A stretch of DNA of 64,000 nt from Sphingopyxis fribergensis (GCF_000803645.1 NZ_CP009122.1:1960501-2024500); one strand, 5' to 3'; positions 44,673 to 53,978 are shown, numbered from the stretch's first letter. The notes: generated from the letters alone by a model not told the origin. Program-made: numbers and translations.

Positions 44673-45902
44673 ATGTTCGATCGCCTTTCCAGCCTGGTCA
44701 TCGCTTTGACGCTGGTCGCCATCGCGGCAATTTTTGCCACGCTGGCAGGGGGCGATCCCTTGTCGATCGCGATCATGGTGATCGCCGGCTTCCTTGCCGC
44801 GGCGGTGGTCTACAGCGCCCTTCCCGCCTTGTCCGACGCGAAGAGCACCGGGCCCGCGCCTGTGGCCGCCCCGCCGGTCTCCTTGCTCCGGCACCCCGAT
44901 TTTGCCCATTGGGTCGATCAGGAAAAGGAGCCCTTGATCGGCGCCGCCGACAATATTGTCACCATCGCCAACGACGCAGCCATCCGGCTGCTCGGCCGGC
45001 ATATTGTCGGCGCCGATGTCCGCACGGCGATCCGTCATCCAGCCGCGACCGACTGGCTGTCGCAAATTGGCGAGAATGCCCAACTCGACACGATCAACCT
45101 GATTGATTTTCCTCGCCCCGGCCAGCGCTGGACGATGCGCATCGCCGCATTGTCGGGCCGCGAACAGATCATCTTCCTGTCCGACCGCTCGGCGATCGAC
45201 GCCGCGGACCGGATGCGGTCGGACTTCGTCGCCAATGCAAGCCACGAACTGCGCACGCCGCTCGCCGCGATCCTCGGCTATGTCGAAACGCTGCAGGACA
45301 TGAACGGCGAGACCGATGGGCCGACGCGCCATCGCTTTCTGTCGATCATCGAACGCGAGGCGCGGCGGATGCAACAATTGGTGATCGATCTTCTGTCGAT
45401 CTCGCGCGTCGAGGCCGACCGCTTTCGCCGCCCCACCACTCCGATCGACCTTGCCGCCATCGTCCAGACGACGATCGCGCAGTTGCGCGATAGCGAGCAT
45501 CCGCGCGCGAAGGACGTCGTCGCGAAGCTAGGCGACAACCCGCAACCGATGCTCGGCGACGAGGCGCAGTTGGCTCAACTCGCACACAACATCATCTCGA
45601 ACGCGATGAAATATGGCCATGCCGGCACCCCGGTGACGGTCGAACTGGCGCGCGAAGGCAGCCGCGTGCGGCTGTCCGTAACTGATGAGGGTGATGGCAT
45701 TGCGCCCGATCACCTGCCCCGCCTGACCGAGCGATTCTATCGCGTCGATGAAGCGCGCAGCCGGTCGGTCGGGGGCACGGGGCTTGGCCTCGCGATCGTC
45801 AAACATATCAGCGAGCGCCACCAAGGGCAGCTCGATATCGATAGCGAAGTCGGCAAAGGTACGCGCGTTTCGGTTACGTTCCCGCTTGCCGCGAAGGGCT
45901 AA
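44673..45902 (+). CDS. phoR: PhoR-like sensor histidine kinase
   Basis: A 409-residue membrane kinase. Two membrane helices occur within the first 50 residues, then a PAS-like region, the DHp helix with phosphoacceptor His191 in FVANASHELRTPLAAILGY, and the HATPase domain with NIISNAMKYG, DEGDGIAPDHLPRLTERFYR and GGTGLGLAIVKHI. This layout is that of PhoR, which responds to phosphate limitation through PhoB. Neither phoB nor pst genes are present nearby, so the specific name is likely but not certain. Start ATG at 44673. Confidence 0.85.
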   Translation: MFDRLSSLVIALTLVAIAAIFATLAGGDPLSIAIMVIAGFLAAAVVYSALPALSDAKSTGPAPVAAPPVSLLRHPDFAHWVDQEKEPLIGAADNIVTIANDAAIRLLGRHIVGADVRTAIRHPAATDWLSQIGENAQLDTINLIDFPRPGQRWTMRIAALSGREQIIFLSDRSAIDAADRMRSDFVANASHELRTPLAAILGYVETLQDMNGETDGPTRHRFLSIIEREARRMQQLVIDLLSISRVEADRFRRPTTPIDLAAIVQTTIAQLRDSEHPRAKDVVAKLGDNPQPMLGDEAQLAQLAHNIISNAMKYGHAGTPVTVELAREGSRVRLSVTDEGDGIAPDHLPRLTERFYRVDEARSRSVGGTGLGLAIVKHISERHQGQLDIDSEVGKGTRVSVTFPLAAKG

Positions 45903-46092
45903 ACAGGCGCGGTCCAACGCGCGAATCCCGGCCTATCCTTGACTTTTCATGGTTCAAGGCCCATCTTCGGCAAGCTATCGTCGCCTACGACGGATTTTTT
46001 TGCCTGTTTGGCGGACACTTCCATCCTCACGCTACCTGGCGCCATCGGCACGTTGCCGGTGGTAACTCCGATTCCGTGAAAGGAACGACCCC

Positions 46093-46299
46093 ATGCCCAC
46101 CGGCACCGTAAAATTCTTCAACACCGAAAAAGGTTATGGCTTCATCGCGAACGAAGATGGTTCGGGCGATAATTTCGTCCATATCACCGCCCTCGAACGC
46201 GCCGGGATGACGACGCTGAACAAGGATCAGCGCGTTTCCTATGACTTGGAAACCGACCAGCGCGGCAAGACCGCCGCTGTCAACGTCCAGCCGGCCTGA
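46093..46299 (+). CDS. Cold-shock domain protein
   Basis: A 68-residue single cold-shock domain that binds single-stranded RNA or DNA. RNP1 is GYGFIA and RNP2 is NFVHI; the start [15 protein letters not shown] is typical. AAAGGAA precedes the ATG. The 190 bp upstream holds no gene and contains a T-rich run near 45993, so a long leader, common for csp mRNAs, is likely. The infA-like gene begins 4 bp after the stop. Confidence 0.93.
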   Translation: MPTGTVKFFNTEKGYGFIANEDGSGDNFVHITALERAGMTTLNKDQRVSYDLETDQRGKTAAVNVQPA

Positions 46300-46303
46300 T
46301 CTT

Positions 46304-46567
46304 TTGGCCAAAGAGGAACTACTGACCCTCGACGGCCAGATCGATGAGATTCTTCCCGACGGGCGCTTTGGCGTCGTGCTGGAAAATGATCATCGGATCA
46401 TCGCTTACACGGCCGGCCGGATGCGACGTTTTCGTATCCGGTCGGTTGTCGGCGATGCCGTCCGCGTCGAAATGACGCCGTACGACCTGACCAAAGGCCG
46501 CATCGTTTATCGTGATCGCGGCGCCGGTCCGGCCGGTGGCGGCCCTAAAAAGGGCAATCGACGCTGA
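46304..46567 (+). CDS. infA: Translation initiation factor IF-1-like protein
   Basis: An S1/OB-fold protein of 87 residues, starting most likely with TTG at 46304 ([17 protein letters not shown]). The IF-1 core is clear: [27 protein letters not shown] and [21 protein letters not shown]. The C-terminus is extended by a Gly-rich, basic tail ([15 protein letters not shown]). Many alphaproteobacteria have more than one IF-1-like gene, so this may be the second copy. It begins 4 bp after the cold-shock gene with no clear SD of its own, which suggests coupled translation. Confidence 0.88.
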   Translation: MAKEELLTLDGQIDEILPDGRFGVVLENDHRIIAYTAGRMRRFRIRSVVGDAVRVEMTPYDLTKGRIVYRDRGAGPAGGGPKKGNRR

Positions 46568-46604
46568 ATACCCAACCAGAACAAAACAATGATTACAGGA
46601 TATT

Positions 46605-46745
46605 ATGAACTTTAATTTGAATGCTTTTCCTTCCCTCCTTCGGCCCTTTGCCGCAATCGATGCGCCGGCCGAAAAGACAGCCCGGCGATCGCCGACCTTG
46701 ACGCGACGCGAACTGCGCCGCCTGATCGCCCAAATGGTCGACTAA
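46605..46745 (+). CDS. Small basic hypothetical protein (46 residues)
   Basis: A short frame with start ATG at 46605, preceded by AGGA six bases upstream, and a TAA stop. The first half is hydrophobic and Phe-rich (MNFNLNAFPSLLRPF); the second half is an Arg-rich helix (LTRRELRRLIAQMVD). Codon use is GC-rich in the second half and AT-rich at the start, as is common for translation starts. It lies 37 bp after the infA-like gene in the same direction. No family recognised. Confidence 0.6.
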   Translation: MNFNLNAFPSLLRPFAAIDAPAEKTARRSPTLTRRELRRLIAQMVD

Positions 46746-46794
46746 CTCTTCAGCAAACCGACCTTCAACCAAACCAAACCAAGGATTTTCCGCC

Positions 46795-47013
46795 ATGTCG
46801 AACACCAGCGATTTCTACCTGATCCAGGCGGACAAATGCGCGACCGACGCGGCGGAAAGCGCGCTGTCGCAGGTTCGCGACCGCAATCTGCGCGCCGAAC
46901 AGGCTTGGCGGACCATGGCCGAGCGCCTGATCCAGACCGAAGCGACGCGTGCAAGGCAGGTCGCGGCTGCAGCCGCCAAGGCCGAAGCCAACGCTGAAGC
47001 GAACGCCGACTGA
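46795..47013 (+). CDS. Small helical hypothetical protein (72 residues)
   Basis: A 72-residue, entirely helical protein with an Ala/Glu-rich C-terminal part (ARQVAAAAAKAEANAEANAD) that may form a coiled coil. The N-terminal half has SDFYLIQADKCATDAAESAL, like small sphingomonad proteins of unknown role. AAGGA lies upstream of the ATG. It follows the 46-residue gene by 49 bp and may share its transcript. Confidence 0.7.
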   Translation: MSNTSDFYLIQADKCATDAAESALSQVRDRNLRAEQAWRTMAERLIQTEATRARQVAAAAAKAEANAEANAD

Positions 47014-47025
47014 CGGGATTTCCCT

Positions 47026-48375
47026 TCAGTCGATACGGCCCAGCAATTCCCCAACCTTCCCGAACATCTCATCGATCTGCGCCTTCTCGACGATCAGCGG
47101 CGGCGACAGCGCAATGATGTCGCCCGTCGCGCGCACGAGCAGGCCATTGTCGAAACAGGCATGGAACAGTTCCATCGCGCGCGCGGTCGGTGCTCCTGGG
47201 CGCGGTTCGAGTTCTATGCCGGCGACAAGACCGATGGTGCGGATGTCGATGACATGGCGCGCACCTTTCAGGCTGTGCGCCGCATCCTCCCAATAGGTGC
47301 CAAGTTCCGTGGCGCGGTCGAACAGCCCGTCGCGGGCATAAAGATCGAGCGTCGCCAGGCCCGCGGCGCTCGCGAGCGGATGCCCTGAATAGGTGTAGCC
47401 GTGGAACAGCTCGATGCCGCCCGGCACGCTGTCGATCACCGCATCATGGAGTTCGCGCTTGACCGCGACCGCGCCCATCGGCACCGCCGCGTTGGTCAGC
47501 CCCTTTGCCATGGTGATAATGTCGGGGGTCACGCCCCATTGCCCCGCCGCCGTCGCGCCGCCGACGCGGCCGAACGCGGTGATGACCTCATCGAATATCA
47601 GGATGATACCGTGCCTGTCGCAGATCTCGCGCAGCCGTTGGAGATAGCCGGTCGGCGGTATGAGTACGCCGGTCGACCCCGCCATCGGCTCGACGATCAC
47701 CGCCGCGATCGTGTCGGCGCCGTGCAGGTCGACCAGGCGCTGCAGGTCGTCGGCTAGCTCGGCGCCATGCTGCGGAAAACCGCGCGTGAAGGCGTTGCGT
47801 TCGATGTCGTGCGTGTGGCGGATATGATCGACACCCGGCAGCCCGCCACCGAAAGCGCGCCGGTTGTTGACGAGCCCGCCGACGCTGATCCCACCAAAGC
47901 CGGTGCCATGATAACCGCGCTCGCGCCCGATCAACCGCGTGCGCGTCCCCTGACCTTTGGCGCGCTGGATGTTCAGCGCGATTTTGAGCGCCGTATCAAC
48001 CGACTCGGACCCGCTGTTGGTAAAAAATATCCGGTCGAGACCCTCGGGCATCAGCGCCGCGATCCGCTGCGCCAGCTCGAACGGCAGTGGGTGCCCCAAC
48101 TGAAACGTCGGCGCGAAATCGAGCGTTGCGGCCGCCTTCGCGATCGCTTCGGTGATTTCGGGACGGCAATGGCCCGCATTGCTGCACCACAGCCCCGATG
48201 TGCCGTCGAGAATCTGCCGCCCGTCGCCGGACTGGTAATGCATGCCGCTTGCCGAGACGAGCTGGCGCGGGTTCGCCTTGAACGCGCGATTGGCGGTAAA
48301 GGGCATCCAGAAGGACGCCAGCGGATCATTCTCACCCTTCACGGCCCACTCTCCCAGCCAGTCGAACGCGTGCAT
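47026..48375 (-). CDS. Class III omega-aminotransferase (beta-alanine/polyamine type)
   Basis: A PLP-dependent transaminase, 449 residues from the ATG at 48375. PLP contacts: Asp262 in IFDEVITAFGR and Schiff-base Lys291 in ITMAKGLTNAAVPMG. The start LGEWAVKGENDPLASFWMPF and the GLWCSNAGHCRPEI block are those of beta-alanine--pyruvate transaminases. By position, divergent from puuA with 128 bp between, it probably handles amino products of polyamine breakdown such as 4-aminobutanoate or diamines, using pyruvate as acceptor. This substrate is inferred. Confidence 0.88.
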   Translation of the reverse strand: MHAFDWLGEWAVKGENDPLASFWMPFTANRAFKANPRQLVSASGMHYQSGDGRQILDGTSGLWCSNAGHCRPEITEAIAKAAATLDFAPTFQLGHPLPFELAQRIAALMPEGLDRIFFTNSGSESVDTALKIALNIQRAKGQGTRTRLIGRERGYHGTGFGGISVGGLVNNRRAFGGGLPGVDHIRHTHDIERNAFTRGFPQHGAELADDLQRLVDLHGADTIAAVIVEPMAGSTGVLIPPTGYLQRLREICDRHGIILIFDEVITAFGRVGGATAAGQWGVTPDIITMAKGLTNAAVPMGAVAVKRELHDAVIDSVPGGIELFHGYTYSGHPLASAAGLATLDLYARDGLFDRATELGTYWEDAAHSLKGARHVIDIRTIGLVAGIELEPRPGAPTARAMELFHACFDNGLLVRATGDIIALSPPLIVEKAQIDEMFGKVGELLGRID

Positions 48376-48503
48376 AGTGGCCGCGCCCCGCGATGCTGGC
48401 AATGTCGAAAATGGCCGATAACGGCCCCTCTGGCGCTTCGCTCCGACTCAGGATAGGCTGTCTGTGCACAAACGGGCCGGCTCCTCGGCCCAATCGGGGG
48501 CTC

Positions 48504-49850
48504 ATGTCAGTCAATCTGGAACAATGGATCAGCGACCATAAAATCGACGAAGTCGAATGTATCGTCCCCGACATAAACGGGGTTCAGCGCGGCAAGGTCC
48601 TGCCGGCCAAGAAGTTCCTCTCCTCGGTGAAGGACAAGTCGCTGCGCATTCCCGGCAGCGTGTTCATCTGCACGATCGACGGTCATTATCCCGAGGATAT
48701 CGACGACATCTGGGACAAGGATCCCGACAAGATTTTGATCGCCGATCCCGACACGATCTGCGTTGCGCCCGGCTTCACCTCGCCGACCGCCTTCGTGATC
48801 GCCGACGCCTATAATGGCGACGGCAGCGAGGTCGACATTGCGCCGCGCACGATCCTGAAAAAGGTGTTGAACCTCTACGCCGAAAAAGGCTGGAAACCGA
48901 TTATCGCGCCCGAGGTCGAGTTCTATCTCGTGTCGCAGAATGCCGACCCCGATTTCCCGCTGACCCCGCCCGTCGGCCAGTCGGGGCGCAGCGAAACCGC
49001 GAGCCAGCCCTATGGGCTGGAGGCGATGAACGAATATGAGGATATCATCGATCATATCTATGACGATTGCGAGCTGATGGGGCTCGATATCGACACGATG
49101 ATCCATGAAATGGGCGCCGCGCAGCTCGAAGTGAACTTCGAGCATGGCGATCCGCTGCGCCTCGCCGACGAAGTGTTCCTGTTCAAGCGCGTCGTGCGCA
49201 ATGTCGCCAAACAGCACAGTGTCTATGCGACCTTCATGGCGAACCCGATGGCGGGCCAACCGGGCAGCGCGATGCATATCCACCAGTCGGTCGTCGATGC
49301 GGCGACGGGCAAGAACCTGTTTTCGACCGCAAACGGGCGCGATAGCGCGATGTTCCGCAGCTATATCGCCGGCCTCGTCCGCTACATGCCGCAAATCTCG
49401 CCCTTGTGGGCGCCCAACGTCAACAGCTTCCGCCGCATGCGTCCCGACAGCGCCGCGCCGATCAACGTCCAGTGGGGCGAAGACAATCGCTCGTGCGGCT
49501 TTCGCGTACCGATTTCCGACAAGAATAACCGCCGCGTCGAAAACCGCCTGCCCGGCGCTGACAGCAACCCCTATCTCGCCATCGCCGCCTCGCTGATCTG
49601 CGGCTATATCGGGATGGTCGACCGCATGGTGCCTGCCAAGCCGATCACCGGCAGCGCGTACAACCGCGCGCGTACCCTGCCGCGCACATTGGAAGCCGCG
49701 CTTGATCGTTTCAGCTCGTGCAAGAAGGTTCGAAACCTGCTCGGCGACGATTTCTTCGAAATCTTCTTTGCCGTGAAGGATTATGAGCTGTTCAACTACC
49801 AATCGGTCGTATCGAGCTGGGAACGCGAACATCTGTTGATGCGGGTCTGA
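48504..49850 (+). CDS. puuA: Glutamine synthetase-family ligase, gamma-glutamylpolyamine synthetase type
   Basis: A 448-residue GS-family enzyme lacking the classic GlnA adenylylation end. Metal and ATP sites are EVEFYL, MGAAQLEVNFEHGDPL and GSAMHIHQSV; the last block NPYLAIAASL is typical. PuuA joins glutamate to putrescine to start its degradation. The start at 48504 follows the spacing of the family (MSVNLEQWISDHKIDEV). It begins the operon puuA-puuB-aminotransferase-puuA2, 14 bp before the oxidase. Confidence 0.88.
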   Translation: MSVNLEQWISDHKIDEVECIVPDINGVQRGKVLPAKKFLSSVKDKSLRIPGSVFICTIDGHYPEDIDDIWDKDPDKILIADPDTICVAPGFTSPTAFVIADAYNGDGSEVDIAPRTILKKVLNLYAEKGWKPIIAPEVEFYLVSQNADPDFPLTPPVGQSGRSETASQPYGLEAMNEYEDIIDHIYDDCELMGLDIDTMIHEMGAAQLEVNFEHGDPLRLADEVFLFKRVVRNVAKQHSVYATFMANPMAGQPGSAMHIHQSVVDAATGKNLFSTANGRDSAMFRSYIAGLVRYMPQISPLWAPNVNSFRRMRPDSAAPINVQWGEDNRSCGFRVPISDKNNRRVENRLPGADSNPYLAIAASLICGYIGMVDRMVPAKPITGSAYNRARTLPRTLEAALDRFSSCKKVRNLLGDDFFEIFFAVKDYELFNYQSVVSSWEREHLLMRV

Positions 49851-49864
49851 CCCGCAGCACGGCC

Positions 49865-51133
49865 ATGACCGACCCGCTTGCCAACAGCTATTATGCCGCG
49901 ACTGCGCATCCGTGGCGGTCCTCGTATGAAATGGGCGACGATCTGTCGTTCGACGTTGCTGTGATCGGTGGCGGTTTCACGGGATTATCTGCGGCGCTGG
50001 CCTGCGCCGAGCGCGGCTTTTCGGTGATTCTGATCGAACGCGAACATATCGGATTCGGCGCGTCGGGCCGCAACGGCGGACAGCTCATCCCCGGTCTGCG
50101 CTGGTCGGCCTCCGAACTGGAGACGGAATTCGGCCGCGGCCGCGCGGATGCGCTGTTCGACCTGTGCTGGCGCGCGAACCCGGTGAGAACCCGCATCGAA
50201 AAGCATGGCATCGATTGCGACCTCAAGACCGGTCACCTCGAGGCGGCATGGACGCCCAAGGACTTCGACGCGATGAAACGCGAGGCCGAGTTTCTGGCGA
50301 CGCGTTTCGCTTATCAGAGCGACGTCGTCGCAAAGAGCGACATGGGCGCGCATATCGCAAGCCCGCTCTACCACGGCGGCATCCACGATCCGCAGGGCGG
50401 GCATTTCCACCCGCTGAACTATGCGATCGGCCTAGCGAGTGCTGCCGAAGCCGCTGGCGTCTGCATCTGGGAAGCCGAACGCGCCTACGAAATCACCGAC
50501 GCGCCCAAGGGCCTCGGTATAATGACCGACCGCGCGCATATCGCCGCGCGCTATGTCATCGACGCGACTGACAGCTGGATCGGTCAGGTCGAACCCGACC
50601 TCGGCCGCTACACCGTGCCGATCATGAACTATAATATCGCGACCGCACCGCTCGTGAATGCCGATGCGCTACTGCCCAGCGACGCCGCGGTTGCCGACAG
50701 CCGGTTCGTGCTCAACTATTTCCGCCTCTCGGCCGACAAACGCCTTATCTTTGGCGGGGGCGAGCGCTATTCGCAGACCCCGCCGCGCGACATTGCGGCG
50801 TTCGTGCGGCCTTTCATGGCGCAGGTTTTCCCACAGATCGCCGATGCGAAGATCGATTTTGGATGGGGCGGCGCGGTCGCGGTGACGTTGAACCGGCTGC
50901 CGCATATCGGACGGCGCGGGAATGTCTTTTACGCGCATGGCTTCTCGGGCCACGGCGCGTTGGTCACGACACTCGCGGGCGAACTGATCGCCGAAGCGAT
51001 GGCGGGAACCGCCGAACGCTTCGATGTCCTCGCAAACCTGCCGTCCAAACCATTTCCCGGCGGCAAATGGCTCCGCCAGCCGCTCGCGACGCTCGGGCTG
51101 CTCTATTATGCGATGAAGGACAAGCTCGGGTGA
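49865..51133 (+). CDS. puuB: Gamma-glutamylputrescine oxidase-like flavoprotein
   Basis: A 422-residue DAO-family FAD enzyme. The start DPLANSYYAATAHPWRSSYEM matches PuuB proteins. The FAD loop is VAVIGGGFTGLSAALACAE, then GFGASGRNGGQLIPGLRW, and near the end AHGFSGHGALVTTLAGELI. PuuB oxidises gamma-glutamylputrescine to the aldehyde. It overlaps the next gene by 4 bp (GTGA). Confidence 0.88.
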   Translation: MTDPLANSYYAATAHPWRSSYEMGDDLSFDVAVIGGGFTGLSAALACAERGFSVILIEREHIGFGASGRNGGQLIPGLRWSASELETEFGRGRADALFDLCWRANPVRTRIEKHGIDCDLKTGHLEAAWTPKDFDAMKREAEFLATRFAYQSDVVAKSDMGAHIASPLYHGGIHDPQGGHFHPLNYAIGLASAAEAAGVCIWEAERAYEITDAPKGLGIMTDRAHIAARYVIDATDSWIGQVEPDLGRYTVPIMNYNIATAPLVNADALLPSDAAVADSRFVLNYFRLSADKRLIFGGGERYSQTPPRDIAAFVRPFMAQVFPQIADAKIDFGWGGAVAVTLNRLPHIGRRGNVFYAHGFSGHGALVTTLAGELIAEAMAGTAERFDVLANLPSKPFPGGKWLRQPLATLGLLYYAMKDKLG

Positions 51134-52473
51134 TCTCGGCCGCCGCTATCACCCGCGTCGCCGAGCGCGAAGCCGACCGCTTCCGCTACGTTAATCCACG
51201 CGCTTTTGCACATCACGCGGCCGCGAAAGGCTGGTTCCAGTCGGTCCCGTTCCACTGGATGCGCGACTGGCCCAGCCCGGTTCCGATCGTGGCGGCATCG
51301 GCGAAGGACGCAACGCTGGCCAGTATCGATGGCCAGACCTACGATGACTTCTGCCTCGGGGACACCGCGAGCCTGTTCGGCCATTCGCCGCCCGCCCTCG
51401 CCGCGGCGCTGGCCAAGCAGGCCAGCGAAGGCCTGAGCTACATGCTCCCGACCGAACGCGGTGCCGAGCTGTCGCAGCGTCTCGCGGCAATGTTCGCCTT
51501 ACCGCAATGGCAGGTCACGACGACCGCCAGCGAAGCCAATCGCGCGGTGGTCCGCTGGTGTCGCGGGATCAGCGGGCGCAACAAAATTCTCACCTTCAAC
51601 GGCGCCTATCACGGCGCGGTCGACGACGCTTTCGTCGATCTGAAGGGCGGCGTACCGACGATGCGCGCCAGCCTGGTGGGCCAGGTCCACGACCTGCGCG
51701 GCACCACCGCGGTGATCGAGTTCAACGACGAAGCCGCACTCGCAAACGCCCTGCGTGGCGGCGATATCGCCTGCGTACTCGCCGAGCCGGTGATGACCAA
51801 TGTCGGTATGGTCCGCGATGCGCCTGGCTTCCTCCAGACGCTGCGGAGGCTCTGCACCGAGACTGGCACCCTGCTCGTCTTCGACGAGACGCACACGATT
51901 TCGTCGGGCTATGGCGGGCACGGCGTCACACACGGCCTCGCGCCCGACCTGATGGTCGTCGGCAAGTCGATCGGTGGCGGCGTACCTTGCGCGATCTATG
52001 GTTTTAGCGCCGACGTTGCCGAACGCATGGCCGATCTCTACACGTCGCGTCCCCCGGGTCACAGCGGCATCGGGACGACGCTGTCGGCCAACGCGCTCGC
52101 GATCACCGCAATGGACGCGATGCTCATCGAGGTCATCACGCCCGCCGCCTATGATCTGATGCTGCGCGGCTCCGCACGCCTCGTCACCGGGCTCGAACAG
52201 GAAATCGCCACCGCCAACCTTGACTGGCATGTCACGCAGGTCGGCGCCCGCGTCGAATTTCTCACCTGCCCTACCCCGCCCCTGAGCGGCGGCGAGGCAA
52301 AGGCGGCGATGCATCCCGAACTCGAAGCCGCGATCCATCTGTTCCTCGCGAACCGCGGGATTTTGCTGGCGCCGTTTCACAATATGATGTTGGTGAGCCC
52401 GGTCACCGGCGATGATCAGATCGACCGGCTGGTCGGCGCCTTTGCCGACTGCGTGCGGGCATTGAAGGAGTAG
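51130..52473 (+). CDS. Class III aminotransferase of the glutamate-1-semialdehyde aminomutase type
   Basis: A 447-residue PLP enzyme starting with GTG at 51130 inside the puuB stop. PLP-binding Lys279 lies in LMVVGKSIGGGVPCAIYG and Asp252 in LLVFDETHTISSGYG, as in HemL-like proteins. The usual SGTEA cofactor-phosphate block is changed to TTTASEANRAVVR. It is not a heme enzyme by context: alphaproteobacteria make 5-aminolevulinate by HemA. Within the polyamine operon it may transaminate an omega-amino intermediate; the substrate is unknown. Confidence 0.82.
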   Translation: MISAAAITRVAEREADRFRYVNPRAFAHHAAAKGWFQSVPFHWMRDWPSPVPIVAASAKDATLASIDGQTYDDFCLGDTASLFGHSPPALAAALAKQASEGLSYMLPTERGAELSQRLAAMFALPQWQVTTTASEANRAVVRWCRGISGRNKILTFNGAYHGAVDDAFVDLKGGVPTMRASLVGQVHDLRGTTAVIEFNDEAALANALRGGDIACVLAEPVMTNVGMVRDAPGFLQTLRRLCTETGTLLVFDETHTISSGYGGHGVTHGLAPDLMVVGKSIGGGVPCAIYGFSADVAERMADLYTSRPPGHSGIGTTLSANALAITAMDAMLIEVITPAAYDLMLRGSARLVTGLEQEIATANLDWHVTQVGARVEFLTCPTPPLSGGEAKAAMHPELEAAIHLFLANRGILLAPFHNMMLVSPVTGDDQIDRLVGAFADCVRALKE

Positions 52474-52480
52474 AGGGGCG

Positions 52481-53872
52481 ATGTCGAAGTCATCGGGCGT
52501 GATCGCGCCGCGTTCGGAGGCCGAAGCCTTTTTCAAAGCCAACCCAGACGTCGATTCGATCGAGATGATCTACACCGACTTCGGCGGCGTCCCGCGCGGC
52601 AAGCGGCTGCGGCAGCATGAGGTGATGGCGGTTTACGAAAGCGGCCGCATGTTCCCGGGTTCGATCACCGTCGTCGACATCACCGGGCAGGACACGGTCG
52701 AAACCGGTCTCGTCTGGGAGGATGGCGACGCCGACCGCTCGATGAAACCGATCCCCGGCACGCTCGTTCGCACCCCGTGGGGCGGCGAGACTGCCGCGCA
52801 GTTTCTCGTCGATTTCTACGAGCTCGACGGCACCCCGCACGACCTCGACCCGCGGCATGTGCTTGGCGGCGTGATCGACCGCTTCACCGCCGACGGACTG
52901 ACCCCGGTGCTCGCGGTCGAGCTCGAATTTTACCTCGTCGATCCGCGCCGCGCCCGCGATGGCCGCGTGCGCCCTGCCCGCCCCGACTACAGCCGTGACA
53001 CGTCGCGCAATGTCGAAGTCTATGGCCTGCGCGAACTCGACGATTTCCGCCCCTTCTTCGATGCCCTCTACGCCGCGACCGACGTACAGGACCTGCCGCT
53101 CGAAAGCGCGATTTCCGAATTCGCTCCCGGCCAGTTCGAACTCACCCTTCGCCACAAACCCGACGCACTCCGTGCCTGCGACGATGCAATCATGTACAAG
53201 CGCCTCGTCAAGGCGATCGCGCAGCAGCAGGGGCTCGAGGCGACTTTCATGGCCAAACCCTTCGCCGATCAAGCGGGTAGCGGCATGCACATCCATGTCT
53301 CGGTCAATGACGGCAGCGACACCAACATCTTCGCGAGCGACGATCCCGAAGGCACGCCCGCGCTCCGCCACGCGATCGGCGGCATGATCGGAACCGTCGG
53401 CGACGGGTTCGCGCTCTTCGCACCACATGCGAACAGCTATCGCCGCTTCAAGGCGAACAGCTATGCCCCTGTCGCGCCGACCTGGGGCGTCAACAACCGC
53501 ACCGTATCCTTCCGCATTCCCGCCGGCCCGCCGCCGAGCCGCCATGTCGAACATCGCGCGTGCGGCGCCGACGCCAACCCCTATCTCGCGGTCGCCGCGG
53601 TCCTTGCTGGTATGCATCATGGCATGACGAACAAGGTCGATCCGGGCGCCGCGGTGGTCGGCAACGGCTATGACCGCGACAACAGCGGCGACGACAAGCC
53701 GCCGTCGAACTGGTTCGCCGCGGTCGATCGCTTTCATGGCTCCAAGCTGATGCGCGATTACCTTGGCGAGCGCTTCGTCGATATGTTCAGCATCGTGAAG
53801 CGCGTCGAACAGGACCGTTATTTTGGCGTCGTCCCCACGCTCGATTATGATTGGTATCTGCGCAACGCCTGA
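52481..53872 (+). CDS. puuA: Second glutamine synthetase-family gamma-glutamylpolyamine synthetase
   Basis: A 463-residue GS-family ligase, only moderately like the copy at 48.5 kb. Active-site blocks are VELEFYLVD, SEFAPGQFELTL, GSGMHIHVSVND and CGADANPYLAVAAVLAG. It starts 7 bp after the aminotransferase and ends the first half of the cluster, about 106 bp before potF. Having two PuuA-type ligases suggests different amine substrates, for example putrescine and spermidine or cadaverine; this is inference. Confidence 0.86.
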   Translation: MSKSSGVIAPRSEAEAFFKANPDVDSIEMIYTDFGGVPRGKRLRQHEVMAVYESGRMFPGSITVVDITGQDTVETGLVWEDGDADRSMKPIPGTLVRTPWGGETAAQFLVDFYELDGTPHDLDPRHVLGGVIDRFTADGLTPVLAVELEFYLVDPRRARDGRVRPARPDYSRDTSRNVEVYGLRELDDFRPFFDALYAATDVQDLPLESAISEFAPGQFELTLRHKPDALRACDDAIMYKRLVKAIAQQQGLEATFMAKPFADQAGSGMHIHVSVNDGSDTNIFASDDPEGTPALRHAIGGMIGTVGDGFALFAPHANSYRRFKANSYAPVAPTWGVNNRTVSFRIPAGPPPSRHVEHRACGADANPYLAVAAVLAGMHHGMTNKVDPGAAVVGNGYDRDNSGDDKPPSNWFAAVDRFHGSKLMRDYLGERFVDMFSIVKRVEQDRYFGVVPTLDYDWYLRNA

Positions 53873-53978
53873 CGATGCTTGGAACAAAGTTTCAAAGATT
53901 CTTGGTGCAGCGCAAAATAACCTCTTTCCAAGCCGACTTTAATGAGTCAGCTTGGCGTCACAAACAGGGAGGCTGCAT

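Noticed and set aside
51130..52473. Naming the aminotransferase hemL
   Set aside because: It has HemL-like blocks, but alphaproteobacteria use the Shemin route and the gene is embedded in a polyamine operon.
53873..53978. Sigma-54 (NtrC-type) promoter before potF
   Set aside because: I looked for GG-N10-GC spacing and found only TTGGTGCAGCGC, which does not fit; no supported promoter class.
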